The notes under the pieces are model-generated. The model saw only the letters and a list, made by a program, of their open reading frames with translations. It made no database searches and was not told where the DNA came from. From positions 2,790,001-2,854,000 of the forward strand of contig NZ_CP018620.1 of the NCBI RefSeq assembly GCF_001908275.1: a stretch of DNA of 64,000 nt, in the 5' to 3' direction. A program made the translations under genes and the position numbers. This document shows, piece after piece, positions 47,171 through 55,233 of this stretch. Position 1 is the first letter of the stretch. Each line of letters begins with the position of its first letter. Origin of the DNA: Paenibacillus xylanexedens. Its GTDB lineage: Bacteria > Bacillota > Bacilli > Paenibacillales > Paenibacillaceae.

Positions 47171-48480
47171 GGAACAGACCGGTAGCAACGACCACAGGAC
47201 TCATAGCGATGCTTGCCGTCTTGATGGCTGGCATATACCTTTTTCCGATATTTACGCTTGCTTCATTCTACGCAATGGAACATTTGCCGTACACATTATT
47301 CATCCTGGTTGTTCTTGTAGGTTGGTTGGGACAGTTCATTCAGCATAAAATTCCAGGTTTTAGCGAGAAAAATACACTCATTCGTGGACTAGCGGCACTC
47401 GTCATAGGATTTCTCTTCGCACTCGTTGTTGGGATGAGCCTTATTCTCCCGTTGCCGGATATCATCACATTGGTACTGTGTGGAGTCATCTCGGCTTATG
47501 CAGGTCTGACCTTCCAGCCAGTCTTTCATTCAGTGTTGTTATGGCGTTTGCAGATTATGGGTGTAATCAGTGCAATCGTGCTTATGATTGCTTCGAACTC
47601 GTTGGAATTCATGCAACCGATACGTACCTATACCCTATGGATCTATATTGCGGGAGTGATTAGTTTTGCCTTTTGGCTGGTTGGACGATATATGCTGCAA
47701 CTGGATCAGGCAATACTCAATGACAGCAAGAGAAGATTGGTATTGAGAGATTTTGCACGTGCGAATCATCAGCGGTTCATGTGGATGTTTATTGTTATCG
47801 TTGCAATCGGTGCTTTCCCAAGTCTCGCTGCCTGGCTGGGGCCGCTACGTGACCGCTTGCTTGCATGGATCAGGGGATGGTTTGGTCCGATTTCCGGCGA
47901 GGAGCCGCGATTACCAATGGACAACCCCAATCAGCAGTTAAATATACCGAATGACTGGAGAGAGCCGCCATCCGAGCCCTCAGTCTTCTGGAACATCCTC
48001 GGTTGGGTAGTGATGTGTGCTGTAGCAGGAGCAATTCTGTGGCTGCTTCTGAGGTTGGGACAAAAAACGATAAACAGACTTATGGACCGATTCAAGGGGA
48101 TGTTACAACCAGGTGAAAAGAAGGCAGAACCACGGACGGAGTATATCGATGTCAGTGAGACGCTTGATGCGCCAGCAAAAGTCCGAAAGAATTGGTTTCG
48201 CAAGAAAGAGGCGCCACCTGCGCAGGATGCTGAACGTGTTCGCTATTATTATCGGACTTGGATTGAAAGAGCCGCTCATCGAGGCGTGGAAATACAGGGG
48301 ACGCACACTCCGCTGGAGGCTGCACAGACCATTATTCAGAATGGTGTGAAGTTAGAAGAAGATGAGCTGTCTGCGAGACTGCCAGAAACGTATAATGCCG
48401 TCCGTTATGGAGAGAAAGCTCCCGATCGTTCCGATATGGTTGAGATTGACCGAATCTGGAGATCTTATCGAAGTAAATAA
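47167..48480 (+). CDS. Multi-pass membrane protein with DUF4129 tail
   Basis: 437 aa. About six or seven helices in the first 260 residues, then a cytoplasmic or surface C-terminus with the DUF4129 pattern (VRYYYRTWIERAAHRGV, then TPLEAAQTI and LPETYNAVRYGEK). In related operons of Bacillota the third gene encodes a transglutaminase-like protein with the same helices and tail; the transglutaminase core is not visible here, so this is a shortened form. Overlaps the DUF58 gene by 4 bp. Confidence 0.8.
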   Translation: MRNRPVATTTGLIAMLAVLMAGIYLFPIFTLASFYAMEHLPYTLFILVVLVGWLGQFIQHKIPGFSEKNTLIRGLAALVIGFLFALVVGMSLILPLPDIITLVLCGVISAYAGLTFQPVFHSVLLWRLQIMGVISAIVLMIASNSLEFMQPIRTYTLWIYIAGVISFAFWLVGRYMLQLDQAILNDSKRRLVLRDFARANHQRFMWMFIVIVAIGAFPSLAAWLGPLRDRLLAWIRGWFGPISGEEPRLPMDNPNQQLNIPNDWREPPSEPSVFWNILGWVVMCAVAGAILWLLLRLGQKTINRLMDRFKGMLQPGEKKAEPRTEYIDVSETLDAPAKVRKNWFRKKEAPPAQDAERVRYYYRTWIERAAHRGVEIQGTHTPLEAAQTIIQNGVKLEEDELSARLPETYNAVRYGEKAPDRSDMVEIDRIWRSYRSK

Positions 48481-48563
48481 GTCCGGAATCCCTTTACTTT
48501 TCTTGTCACGTTCAAGTATCATGAGAGGAATACACAAGTTGGTCAGAAAAGGAGCAGACATTA

Positions 48564-49520
48564 ATGAAGACAAATCATTGCAAAATTGTAGATTGTACGA
48601 TCCGTGATGGCGGATTGGTGAATAATTGGGACTTTAGCGTGGACTTTGTTCAACAGCTATATGCTGGATTGAATGAAGCTGGCGTTGATTATATGGAAAT
48701 TGGATATAAAAACTCTCCGAAGTTGCTTAAAGGCGCCGAGGAAGCAGGACCATGGCGTTTCCTGAACGATGATTTCCTGCGTAAAGTTATTCCTCAAAAA
48801 GGCAATACCAAATTGTCTGCACTGGTTGACGTTGGACGTGTGGACGAAAATGATATCTTGCCTCGCAGTGAGAGCATGCTGGATCTGATCCGGGTTGCCT
48901 GCTACAGCAAAGATGTAGACAAGGCACTTGCACTGGTTCAAACATTCCATGATCGTGGATATGAAACTACACTTAATATTATGGCACTCTCCAATGTTAT
49001 GGAGAATGAATTGCTGGAAGCATTTGAATTGATCAAAGAAAGCGCTGTGGATGTTGTTTACATTGTAGACTCCTACGGTAGCTTGGACCATAATGATGTG
49101 AAATATCTGGTAGAAAAGTTCAAGACTCACTTGCCTAACAAGCGTCTTGGTGTTCACACACATAATAATATGCAACTTGCGTTTTCTAACACATTGGTTG
49201 CGGCAGAACTTGGCGTTGAACTGCTTGATGCTTCTGTGTATGGTATGGGCCGTGCTGCTGGAAACTGTCCAACCGAATTGCTCGTGGCTCATCTGAAAGG
49301 AACAAAATACAATCTGCGTCCAGTACTTGGTGTATTGGAACAGTTGATGGTTCCGCTCAGAGAAAAAGAAGAATGGGGTTACATTCTGCCTTACATGATT
49401 ACAGGTGCGTTGGACGAGCATCCACGTTCAGCGATGGCGATTCGCTCATCGGAAGACAAGGATAAGGTTGTTGATTTCTATGATAAATTAACAACACCAG
49501 AAGTGAATTTTGATAAGTAA
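48564..49520 (+). CDS. HMGL-like aldolase catalytic domain protein
   Basis: 318 aa. Starts KIVDCTIRDGGLVNNW, a variant of the DTTLRDG metal/active-site motif seen in LeuA; metal ligands HTHNN (about 197) and the EIGYK strand also match. It lacks the leucine-regulatory and dimer domain, so it is not an isopropylmalate synthase. It resembles 4-hydroxy-2-oxovalerate aldolase-type enzymes. A close paralogue of the fold is leuA about 10 kb upstream. Substrate unknown; it stands alone with its own terminator. Confidence 0.85.
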   Translation: MKTNHCKIVDCTIRDGGLVNNWDFSVDFVQQLYAGLNEAGVDYMEIGYKNSPKLLKGAEEAGPWRFLNDDFLRKVIPQKGNTKLSALVDVGRVDENDILPRSESMLDLIRVACYSKDVDKALALVQTFHDRGYETTLNIMALSNVMENELLEAFELIKESAVDVVYIVDSYGSLDHNDVKYLVEKFKTHLPNKRLGVHTHNNMQLAFSNTLVAAELGVELLDASVYGMGRAAGNCPTELLVAHLKGTKYNLRPVLGVLEQLMVPLREKEEWGYILPYMITGALDEHPRSAMAIRSSEDKDKVVDFYDKLTTPEVNFDK

Positions 49521-49550
49521 TATAGTCTGAAATACAGTTGTAAAATAGGA

Positions 49551-49586
49551 AAACATGGACTCTAACTGGAGATCCATGTTTTTTTA
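49551..49586 (+). terminator. Terminator after the aldolase gene
   Basis: AACATGGA (49552-49559) pairs with TCCATGTT (49573-49580), with an inner CTC/GAG pairing, then seven T. Confidence 0.88.
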
Positions 49587-49809
49587 GTTCTTAATGCCTT
49601 GTTTTTCTATATATTTGTGAATAAATATTCCTAGGAGTAACTATTTTTTAGTTCACGTATACAAAATTAAATGTTATTATGTACCAGATAGCATGTGTAT
49701 GCATGTGAATTGAACGTTGGTTAATATGTTTTTTGTCGAATCGTGTAGTAAGTTGTTGAGTTTGGTTAATGTAATTCAGGATAGGTGATCCCGGGAAGGA
49801 AAACACGGC

Positions 49810-51936
49810 ATGAAGGTTAATCTGCAAGATCAGAGAAAAATAAGTTGGGTCGCTGTGGGCGGCTTATTATGTTTCCTCGCAAGTCAATGGTTTCGTTCTT
49901 CTTCAAGCTCTGATCTGATCATATCGGGTTACCCGGTTTTGACACTCTTGGGTGGATTTGCTGCGGTAGCGGCTTGTATCGGCGTCTATAATCAAAGCTG
50001 GTTGTTTCGGACACAGAAGCTAACGCTTCGGAGGACATTATTGACAACACTCTTTTTATTGATTGGTCTGTTTGAACTGGTTCATATCGTTTCATTTGCA
50101 GAAGAGATTCCAAATGGAGCCATGATGGAATCGGAGTTCTCCTTAATGATGTCAACCATGGGATCTTTGGTATGTTCCGTAGGTTTACTGCTCGTGTATA
50201 CCTTAAATGAGAAAGAATTTGCATTACCACGCAAATTCTTACTTTTAAGTGGGACATTGGGTACCTTTGTTATTTTGTACATACTGGCTGTTCAGGAATG
50301 GAGCATGTTGCCGAGTATGCTTGATGGGGAAGTGCTTGGTGGTATCTTCACTCGAGTTCATCTTATGGTTGGATTGCTCTATGGCATTATTGCAGTTCTT
50401 TTGTTTGTACAATGGAAAAAAACCAAAGATGGTGATTTACCAACCATTCTATGTGGCATTCTGTGTTTCTTTTTTGGTGAATGTTATTTTGTTTCAGCAA
50501 CTGGGGTGAACGATCTCAATCTGTTATTAGGATTGATGAGTAATTGTATGGCATATTTTTTCATTCAAAAAGGGCTGTATACGTCCGTAGTGGACACACC
50601 TTTCCTGCAACAGCAGGTCGCGGAAGCCAAGATGAACTATATTGCTCATCATGATGATGTAACGGGACTTCCAAACCGTCGTCGCCTTTCACAGCAGTTG
50701 AAAAAGATGATGGATGACGCCGTGGTGCAGGAACAGCTTGTTGGTGTATTGGTCCTGAATATTAATCGGTTCAAAACCATAAATGATTCGCTTGGACAGC
50801 AAGCAGCTAACCGTGTTTTGCGTCAGGTAGGTCAACGACTGAAACAATTGTCCCTTCCAGGAGAAGAAGTCTTTGGATTGGGAAGAGATGAGTTTGCATT
50901 AACGATGACAGATTTCAGTTCAACCGATACAGCGTTGCGTCGGACAAGATCCATTTTGCAACTTTTTGAGAAGCCCGTCTTGGTTGATGGCAATGAGTAT
51001 CATCTGACACTTGGAATTGGGATGGCCATTTTCCCACATGATGGGGAGTCACCACTGGAGATTATTCAGAATGCTGATACGGCTTTGCACAGTGCTAAGG
51101 AACAAGGAATGGAACTGAATCGTTTTGCCCATGCGATGCAGATGAAGGCACAGGAGCGTTTGCAGCTTGAGAATGATCTGCGCAAGGCGTTGGATCGAGG
51201 TCAGTTCTACCTGGTCTACCAGCCGCAGGTTAATCTGCAAAGTGGGCTAATCGTTGGCATGGAAGCTTTGGTGCGTTGGCAGCATCCGCAGCGAGGCTCG
51301 GTATCTCCGGCGGAATTTATTCCTCTGGCAGAAGAGAGTGGGCTCATTGTGCCACTTGGCGAATGGGTGCTTCGTGAAGCGTGTGCACAGAACAAACAGT
51401 GGCAGGAAGCCGGTTATCGTAAACTGTGTGTTTCGGTGAATCTGTCAATGAGACAATTCAGGCACTCCCATTTGTTGGACAATATCAATGGCATTCTCAA
51501 GGAGACAGGATTAGAACCTGTATGGCTTGAACTGGAGATTACAGAGAGCATGACATTTGATAAAGACCGTTCATTCGAACAGTTGCGCAAAATCAAAGAA
51601 ATTGGTGTGCATATCAGTATTGATGATTTTGGAACGGGATACAGCTCGTTGCACTATCTGAAGGATCTGCCGATTGATCGGCTTAAGATTGACCGTTCAT
51701 TCGTGAATGAAGTCATGGAGGACAGCAATAACGCAGCGATCGTATCTACCATCACCTCAATGGCGCATCATTTACAACTGAAAGTCACAGCTGAGGGCGT
51801 GGAGAACGAAGATCAGATGGTCTTTCTTCGCAATCAACACTGTCACGAGGCTCAGGGTTATTTCTTCAGCAAACCGATTAAAGCCGCTGAATTTGAAAAG
51901 CAGTTTTTGAGAGATGTGGATAAGCCTACTGGATAG
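49810..51936 (+). CDS. Membrane GGDEF-EAL protein with degenerate GGDEF
   Basis: 708 aa. About eight N-terminal membrane helices (1-260), GGDEF domain (about 275-440) and EAL domain (about 450-700). The GGDEF signature reads GRDEF (about 357-361), so the second Gly is Arg and cyclase activity is doubtful. The EAL domain keeps MEALVRW, ELEITES, IDDFGTGYSSL, LKID and AEGVEN, all needed for c-di-GMP hydrolysis. Best read as a c-di-GMP phosphodiesterase sensing through its membrane part, possibly activated by GTP on the dead GGDEF. No ligand can be named. Confidence 0.92.
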   Translation: MKVNLQDQRKISWVAVGGLLCFLASQWFRSSSSSDLIISGYPVLTLLGGFAAVAACIGVYNQSWLFRTQKLTLRRTLLTTLFLLIGLFELVHIVSFAEEIPNGAMMESEFSLMMSTMGSLVCSVGLLLVYTLNEKEFALPRKFLLLSGTLGTFVILYILAVQEWSMLPSMLDGEVLGGIFTRVHLMVGLLYGIIAVLLFVQWKKTKDGDLPTILCGILCFFFGECYFVSATGVNDLNLLLGLMSNCMAYFFIQKGLYTSVVDTPFLQQQVAEAKMNYIAHHDDVTGLPNRRRLSQQLKKMMDDAVVQEQLVGVLVLNINRFKTINDSLGQQAANRVLRQVGQRLKQLSLPGEEVFGLGRDEFALTMTDFSSTDTALRRTRSILQLFEKPVLVDGNEYHLTLGIGMAIFPHDGESPLEIIQNADTALHSAKEQGMELNRFAHAMQMKAQERLQLENDLRKALDRGQFYLVYQPQVNLQSGLIVGMEALVRWQHPQRGSVSPAEFIPLAEESGLIVPLGEWVLREACAQNKQWQEAGYRKLCVSVNLSMRQFRHSHLLDNINGILKETGLEPVWLELEITESMTFDKDRSFEQLRKIKEIGVHISIDDFGTGYSSLHYLKDLPIDRLKIDRSFVNEVMEDSNNAAIVSTITSMAHHLQLKVTAEGVENEDQMVFLRNQHCHEAQGYFFSKPIKAAEFEKQFLRDVDKPTG

Positions 51937-51941
51937 GGAAC

Positions 51942-51974
51942 AGCGGGGGCGCGAGGGTGCTCCTGCTTTCTTTT
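51942..51974 (+). terminator. Terminator after the GGDEF-EAL gene
   Basis: AGCGGGGGC (51942-51950) pairs with GCTCCTGCT (51959-51967) with two G-U pairs, followed by TTCTTTT. Confidence 0.75.
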
Positions 51975-52009
51975 GATGGATGCGTAATGAAAAAAATGGG
52001 AAATATCAC

Positions 52010-52038
52010 TTGCATGCTATAGAGGATCATGGTATATT
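52010..52038 (+). promoter_or_regulatory. Promoter of the tRNA-Gly gene
   Basis: TTGCAT, a 17-bp spacer and TATATT preceded by TGG (extended -10). Confidence 0.65.
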
Positions 52039-52096
52039 ATTATTTGTAAAATCACTGTTAAATTCCTAAGGAACTTAACAATAAATCTTCAATCAT

Positions 52097-52167
52097 GCGG
52101 GTGTAGTTCAATGGTAGAACTTTAGCCTTCCAAGCTAATAGCGTGGGTTCGATTCCCATCACCCGCT
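52097..52167 (+). tRNA. tRNA-Gly (anticodon TCC)
   Basis: 71 nt. Acceptor arms GCGGGTG and CACCCGC with discriminator T, a D arm with GTTCAATGGTAGAAC, anticodon stem TTAGC/GCTAA with loop CTTCCAA (anticodon TCC at 52129-52131), and T arm with GGTTCGATTCC. CCA is not encoded. It has its own promoter and terminator. Confidence 0.96.
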
Positions 52168-52182
52168 TAATGAAGCAGTACC

Positions 52183-52212
52183 GGAGCCCTTGCGATGCAG
52201 GGGCTTTTTTCT
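52183..52212 (+). terminator. Terminator after tRNA-Gly
   Basis: AGCCCTTGC (52185-52193), loop GAT, GCAGGGGCT (52197-52205), one G-U pair, then six T. Confidence 0.88.
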
Positions 52213-52275
52213 ATTACCTTAAAAGAAATCCCGTGGTAACAGCGATCAGAAGATTGTTCTGTTTTCGGAGTGGCC

Positions 52276-52307
<32 letters not shown>

Positions 52308-52332
52308 TTCTTTAGTTTAATTTATATACCCT

Positions 52333-52360
52333 TTGCTTTTTTACAATGATCTGGTACAAT
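52333..52360 (+). promoter_or_regulatory. Promoter of the ABC-F leader
   Basis: TTGCTT, a 16-bp spacer and TACAAT, with an extended -10 (TGGTACAAT). Predicted start near 52367, giving a leader of about 340 nt. Confidence 0.6.
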
Positions 52361-52499
52361 AACGGAGAAATTGATACTACACATGAATGAGAGGTAACCA
52401 TACGTCCCATGAAGTAAAACACATGAATTGAACCCCAGTTAACTGCAGACGGTTTTATGACGCAGTCAGCCAGAGCGGCTGAGCAATGAGGGGATTCGT

Positions 52500-52604
52500 G
52501 TGTCCAAATTCAGCTATGGGAAAAGGTATGGAGCAAGTAAGCCATTGAGGTTTACGTGTACCCTGTATTTGGGGTTTCTTTGTTCATGCCGTAGCTTACC
52601 TTAG
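52500..52604 (+). CDS. Candidate 34-aa leader peptide of the ABC-F gene
   Basis: GTG 52500 with GAGGGG (52488-52493) six bases upstream; 34 codons beginning MSKFSYGKRYGASKP, stop TAG at 52602, 38 nt before the terminator arm. A 16-codon frame from GTG 52498 overlaps it and is the alternative. The peptide is rich in basic residues early on. Confidence 0.4.
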   Translation: MSKFSYGKRYGASKPLRFTCTLYLGFLCSCRSLP

Positions 52605-52641
52605 ATCTGTCTTTGAATGCTTGATCCAACCCTGAATTGCC

Positions 52642-52672
52642 AAACCGCCGGCTGATGCCAGCGGTTTTTTTT
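52642..52672 (+). terminator. Intrinsic terminator just before the ABC-F gene
   Basis: AAACCGC (52642-52648) pairs with GCGGTTT (52661-52667), an inner GGC/GCC pair after one mismatch, loop TGAT, then eight T. It ends about 35 bp before the start codon. Confidence 0.88.
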
Positions 52673-52707
52673 GTTCAGCAAAAAGGATGCAGGAAGGATG
52701 AGGCCTC

Positions 52708-54600
52708 ATGATGACATTGGTACGCTTACATGAAGTATCAAAAGAATGGAACGGTATTGAATTGTTTACAGGATTGAATTTGGAGATTAATGAGGGCGAA
52801 CGACTCGCCATTTTGGGTCGCAACGGATGCGGCAAGACAACGTTGTTACGTATCATTTTGGGTGAGGAGCATGGTGGTGGACGGATTGAACGTCATATTC
52901 CTCAGCAGGAATGGGGGTTCATGCGCCAGCGCTCGGAGATTGAGACCGGGATGAATGTACTGGATGCGGTCCGGCGTGAGAGCGGTCAGATCTATGAAGT
53001 GAAACGGAATTTGGAAGAACTGGAACAACGTTTGAGCATGAGCACTGAAGCGGATGAAGAGTTGCTTGCAGCTTATACACAAGTGATGGAGCAATATGAA
53101 CAGTTGAACGGTTATATGTGGGAGACTGAGGTAGAGAAAGTACTGACTCGCCTTGGATTATCCGCGGAGCATTGGAATAGACCCTATCATTCCTTGAGTG
53201 GTGGACAAAAAACAAAGGCTCGTTTGGCGGGGCTGCTTGTCAGCAAACCCAAATTCCTGATCCTGGATGAACCGACGAATCATCTGGATGAGGGAAGCAT
53301 GCGCTGGCTGGAAGAGTGGTTATCCTCATATGAAGGTACGCTGTTATTTGTATCACATGATCGTACGTTTATTGATCAGGTAGCAACAGGAGTCATTGAG
53401 TTCAGTCCAGATGCCCTGACCAAATACAAGGGCGGATACTCCGACTACAAGATCCACAAAGAGCGTGAATTACGCGAACAGGAAACGATCTACCGCAGGC
53501 AGGAATTGGAACGTAAGGCGCTGGAAGAAACGATTCGAAATTATCAGGAATGGTTCCATAAAGCGCATAATTCGGCGACCGATGTAGAGGTGAAGATCAC
53601 CCAGAGCTTCTATAAGGCCAAAGCCAACAAAAATATTTCACGTTTCCATGCGAAACAAAAACAGCTGGAACGTTTGGAGCGGGAACGGGTGGATAAACCT
53701 CGTGAAGCCGCAAAGTTGAACATGGAATTACAGATGAATCCACTGGCTGCACGCCAGCTGCTTGCGCTGGAAGAGGTGAGTTTTTCATATACGGGAGACA
53801 AATCATTGCTGCGCAATCTTCGAATTACTGTGGAACGAGGAGATCGGCTTGCTGTACGGGGCCCTAATGGAACGGGCAAGACAACACTGCTGAAGTTGAT
53901 GATTGGTGAACTGGAGCCTTCGCAAGGCAAGGTCACACGGCATCCGCAACTGAAAATCGGATACTTTTCACAGGAGCTGGAAGGGCTTCCCGAAAATCTG
54001 ACGCTGCTGGAGAGCTTGCTTACCCTTCCATCCATGACACAAAGTGCGGCACGTACCATTCTGGGATGTTTCCTATTTTCCAGAGATGATGTGTTCAAGC
54101 GCATTGGGGATTTGAGCATGGGGGAAAAGTGCAGAGTGGCATTTCTGAGACTGTACTTTGGCGGAGCGAATCTGCTGGTGCTGGACGAACCGACGAATTA
54201 TCTGGACATCGATACCCAGGAAGTCATGGAAAATGTATTAAAACAGGCTTCGGGTGCTTTGGTGCTTGTATCCCATGACCGGATGCTGACGAAGTCACTC
54301 GCGAATCGGTTATGCGATCTGGAGGCTGGTGGCACAGCAACTCTGTTTGAAGGAGGCGTATCGGATTGGGAGCAGTCCACCAAACTTCGGGAGGTGGCGC
54401 TGGAGACCCGGGAATCCGATGATGAGCGGTTACGATTGGAGATGCGCCTATCGGAGTTGCTGTCTCCTGTGAGCACTGCTGGAAAAGACAGTCTGACACA
54501 GCCCGAGCATTCGAATGAGCGAGCAGTCGAGGCAGCTGAGATTCGCGAAATCCAGCAGCGCCTGAAACAATTGAAAGATAAGGGTGCAAGCATAAATTAG
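52708..54600 (+). CDS. ABC-F family ATPase, probable ribosomal protection protein
   Basis: 630 aa with two ABC domains and no membrane segment. Domain 1: GRNGCGKTT (about 37-45), LSGGQKTKARLA (about 163), ILDEPTNHLDE. A long basic interdomain linker (about 245-345) is the P-site tRNA interaction motif and reaches into the ribosome. Domain 2: GPNGTGKTT (about 389-397), LSMGEKCRVAFLR and VLDEPTNYLD. The C-terminal tail is helical and charged. AGGAAGGATGAGG precedes ATG 52708. ABC-F proteins eject drugs from, or rescue, stalled ribosomes; the attenuator leader points to the resistance branch (inference). Drug spectrum unknown. Confidence 0.9.
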   Translation: MMTLVRLHEVSKEWNGIELFTGLNLEINEGERLAILGRNGCGKTTLLRIILGEEHGGGRIERHIPQQEWGFMRQRSEIETGMNVLDAVRRESGQIYEVKRNLEELEQRLSMSTEADEELLAAYTQVMEQYEQLNGYMWETEVEKVLTRLGLSAEHWNRPYHSLSGGQKTKARLAGLLVSKPKFLILDEPTNHLDEGSMRWLEEWLSSYEGTLLFVSHDRTFIDQVATGVIEFSPDALTKYKGGYSDYKIHKERELREQETIYRRQELERKALEETIRNYQEWFHKAHNSATDVEVKITQSFYKAKANKNISRFHAKQKQLERLERERVDKPREAAKLNMELQMNPLAARQLLALEEVSFSYTGDKSLLRNLRITVERGDRLAVRGPNGTGKTTLLKLMIGELEPSQGKVTRHPQLKIGYFSQELEGLPENLTLLESLLTLPSMTQSAARTILGCFLFSRDDVFKRIGDLSMGEKCRVAFLRLYFGGANLLVLDEPTNYLDIDTQEVMENVLKQASGALVLVSHDRMLTKSLANRLCDLEAGGTATLFEGGVSDWEQSTKLREVALETRESDDERLRLEMRLSELLSPVSTAGKDSLTQPEHSNERAVEAAEIREIQQRLKQLKDKGASIN

Positions 54601-54682
54601 AATATGGACGGCTTGCTATTTCGATCTATTTTGCATATAATTATGAACGATCATCGATGATTACATCGATATAGGTAAGTGT

Positions 54683-54881
54683 TCAAAAAGATCGGTTTTC
54701 AGTACCAAGAAGATGGGATGAAGATAGAAATGGAGTAGTGGAGCGTAGGAAAACTACGTGAGCAACTACAATGTTTCCGAAGGAAACATACTTCGTAAGC
54801 ATCTGCTTATTCGGCTGAATGCCATATTCGACGCTGATGATGCCGCTAGGCATCATTCGTAATCAAAAGCGGACTTTTTGA
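54683..54881. mobile_element. MITE-like inverted-repeat element
   Basis: 199 bp bounded by imperfect inverted ends: TCAAAAAGATCGGTTTT on the left and its counterpart TCAAAAAGTCCGCTTTT on the right (14 of 17 match). It holds three internal perfect hairpins: CGTAG/CTACG, ATGTTTCC/GGAAACAT and GATGATGCC/GGCATCAT. It has no ORF or transposase. A very similar sequence is, to my recollection, dispersed through Paenibacillus genomes; copy number in this genome cannot be tested here. Confidence 0.65.
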
Positions 54882-54906
54882 CAACCTCTAGAGGTTTAAC
54901 TTAAAA
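54878..54906 (+). promoter_or_regulatory. Probable pheST promoter, -35 inside the MITE-like end
   Basis: TTGACA (54878-54883), a 17-bp spacer and TTAAAA. The start would fall near 54912, where the T-box begins. The -10 is poor. The spacer contains the perfect palindrome AACCTCTAGAGGTT. Confidence 0.45.
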
Positions 54907-54907
54907 G

Positions 54908-55197
54908 CAAACGTGATGATGGAGATAAGTAAGCAGTGCCTCTGGACAGGGAGGAAGCGCCGTAGATTGAGAGCGTTTCTGTAGAACAAGGCTGCCGAAA
55001 TTCACTCCGAAGCGGTTCCCTGAACCTGTTTGTGTGCAGACACAGAGGCAACAGTAGGGGCAAACGGTTAACGGTCGTTATTCCGTACAAAGTGAGACAG
55101 AACCAGTTGCAGGCCAGAAGGGCCACGCAGCAATGGATGTCTAACAAGGGTGGTACCACGGTCTTTTCGTCCCTTCAGGGGAGAGAAGGCCTTTTTT
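54908..55197 (+). ncRNA. T-box leader of pheST (phenylalanine)
   Basis: GGGTGGTACCACGG is at about 55148-55161, and a stem I with GATGATGGAGA at its start. The specifier is TTC (Phe) at 55001-55003 in GAAATTCACTCC. It ends with a terminator. Uncharged tRNA-Phe would allow readthrough into pheST. Confidence 0.92.
55160..55197 (+). terminator. T-box terminator before pheS
   Basis: GGTCTTTTCGTCCC pairs with GGGAGAGAAGGCC with mismatches around TTCA, then seven T. Confidence 0.82.
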
Positions 55198-55233
55198 TGT
55201 TGCAAAAACACCACAAAAAGGGGGCAATTACAC

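Larger units (their letters stand above)
52367..52672 (+). ncRNA. Attenuator leader of the ABC-F gene
   Basis: About 300 nt between the promoter and the ABC-F start, with no long gene but a small hairpin TCAGCC/GGCTGA (52466-52482), a 34-codon ORF (52500-52604) and an intrinsic terminator (52642-52672). GGTTT at 52573 is complementary to AAACC of the terminator arm, a possible antiterminator. It has the layout of drug-inducible ABC-F leaders such as vmlR; not folded. Confidence 0.6.
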
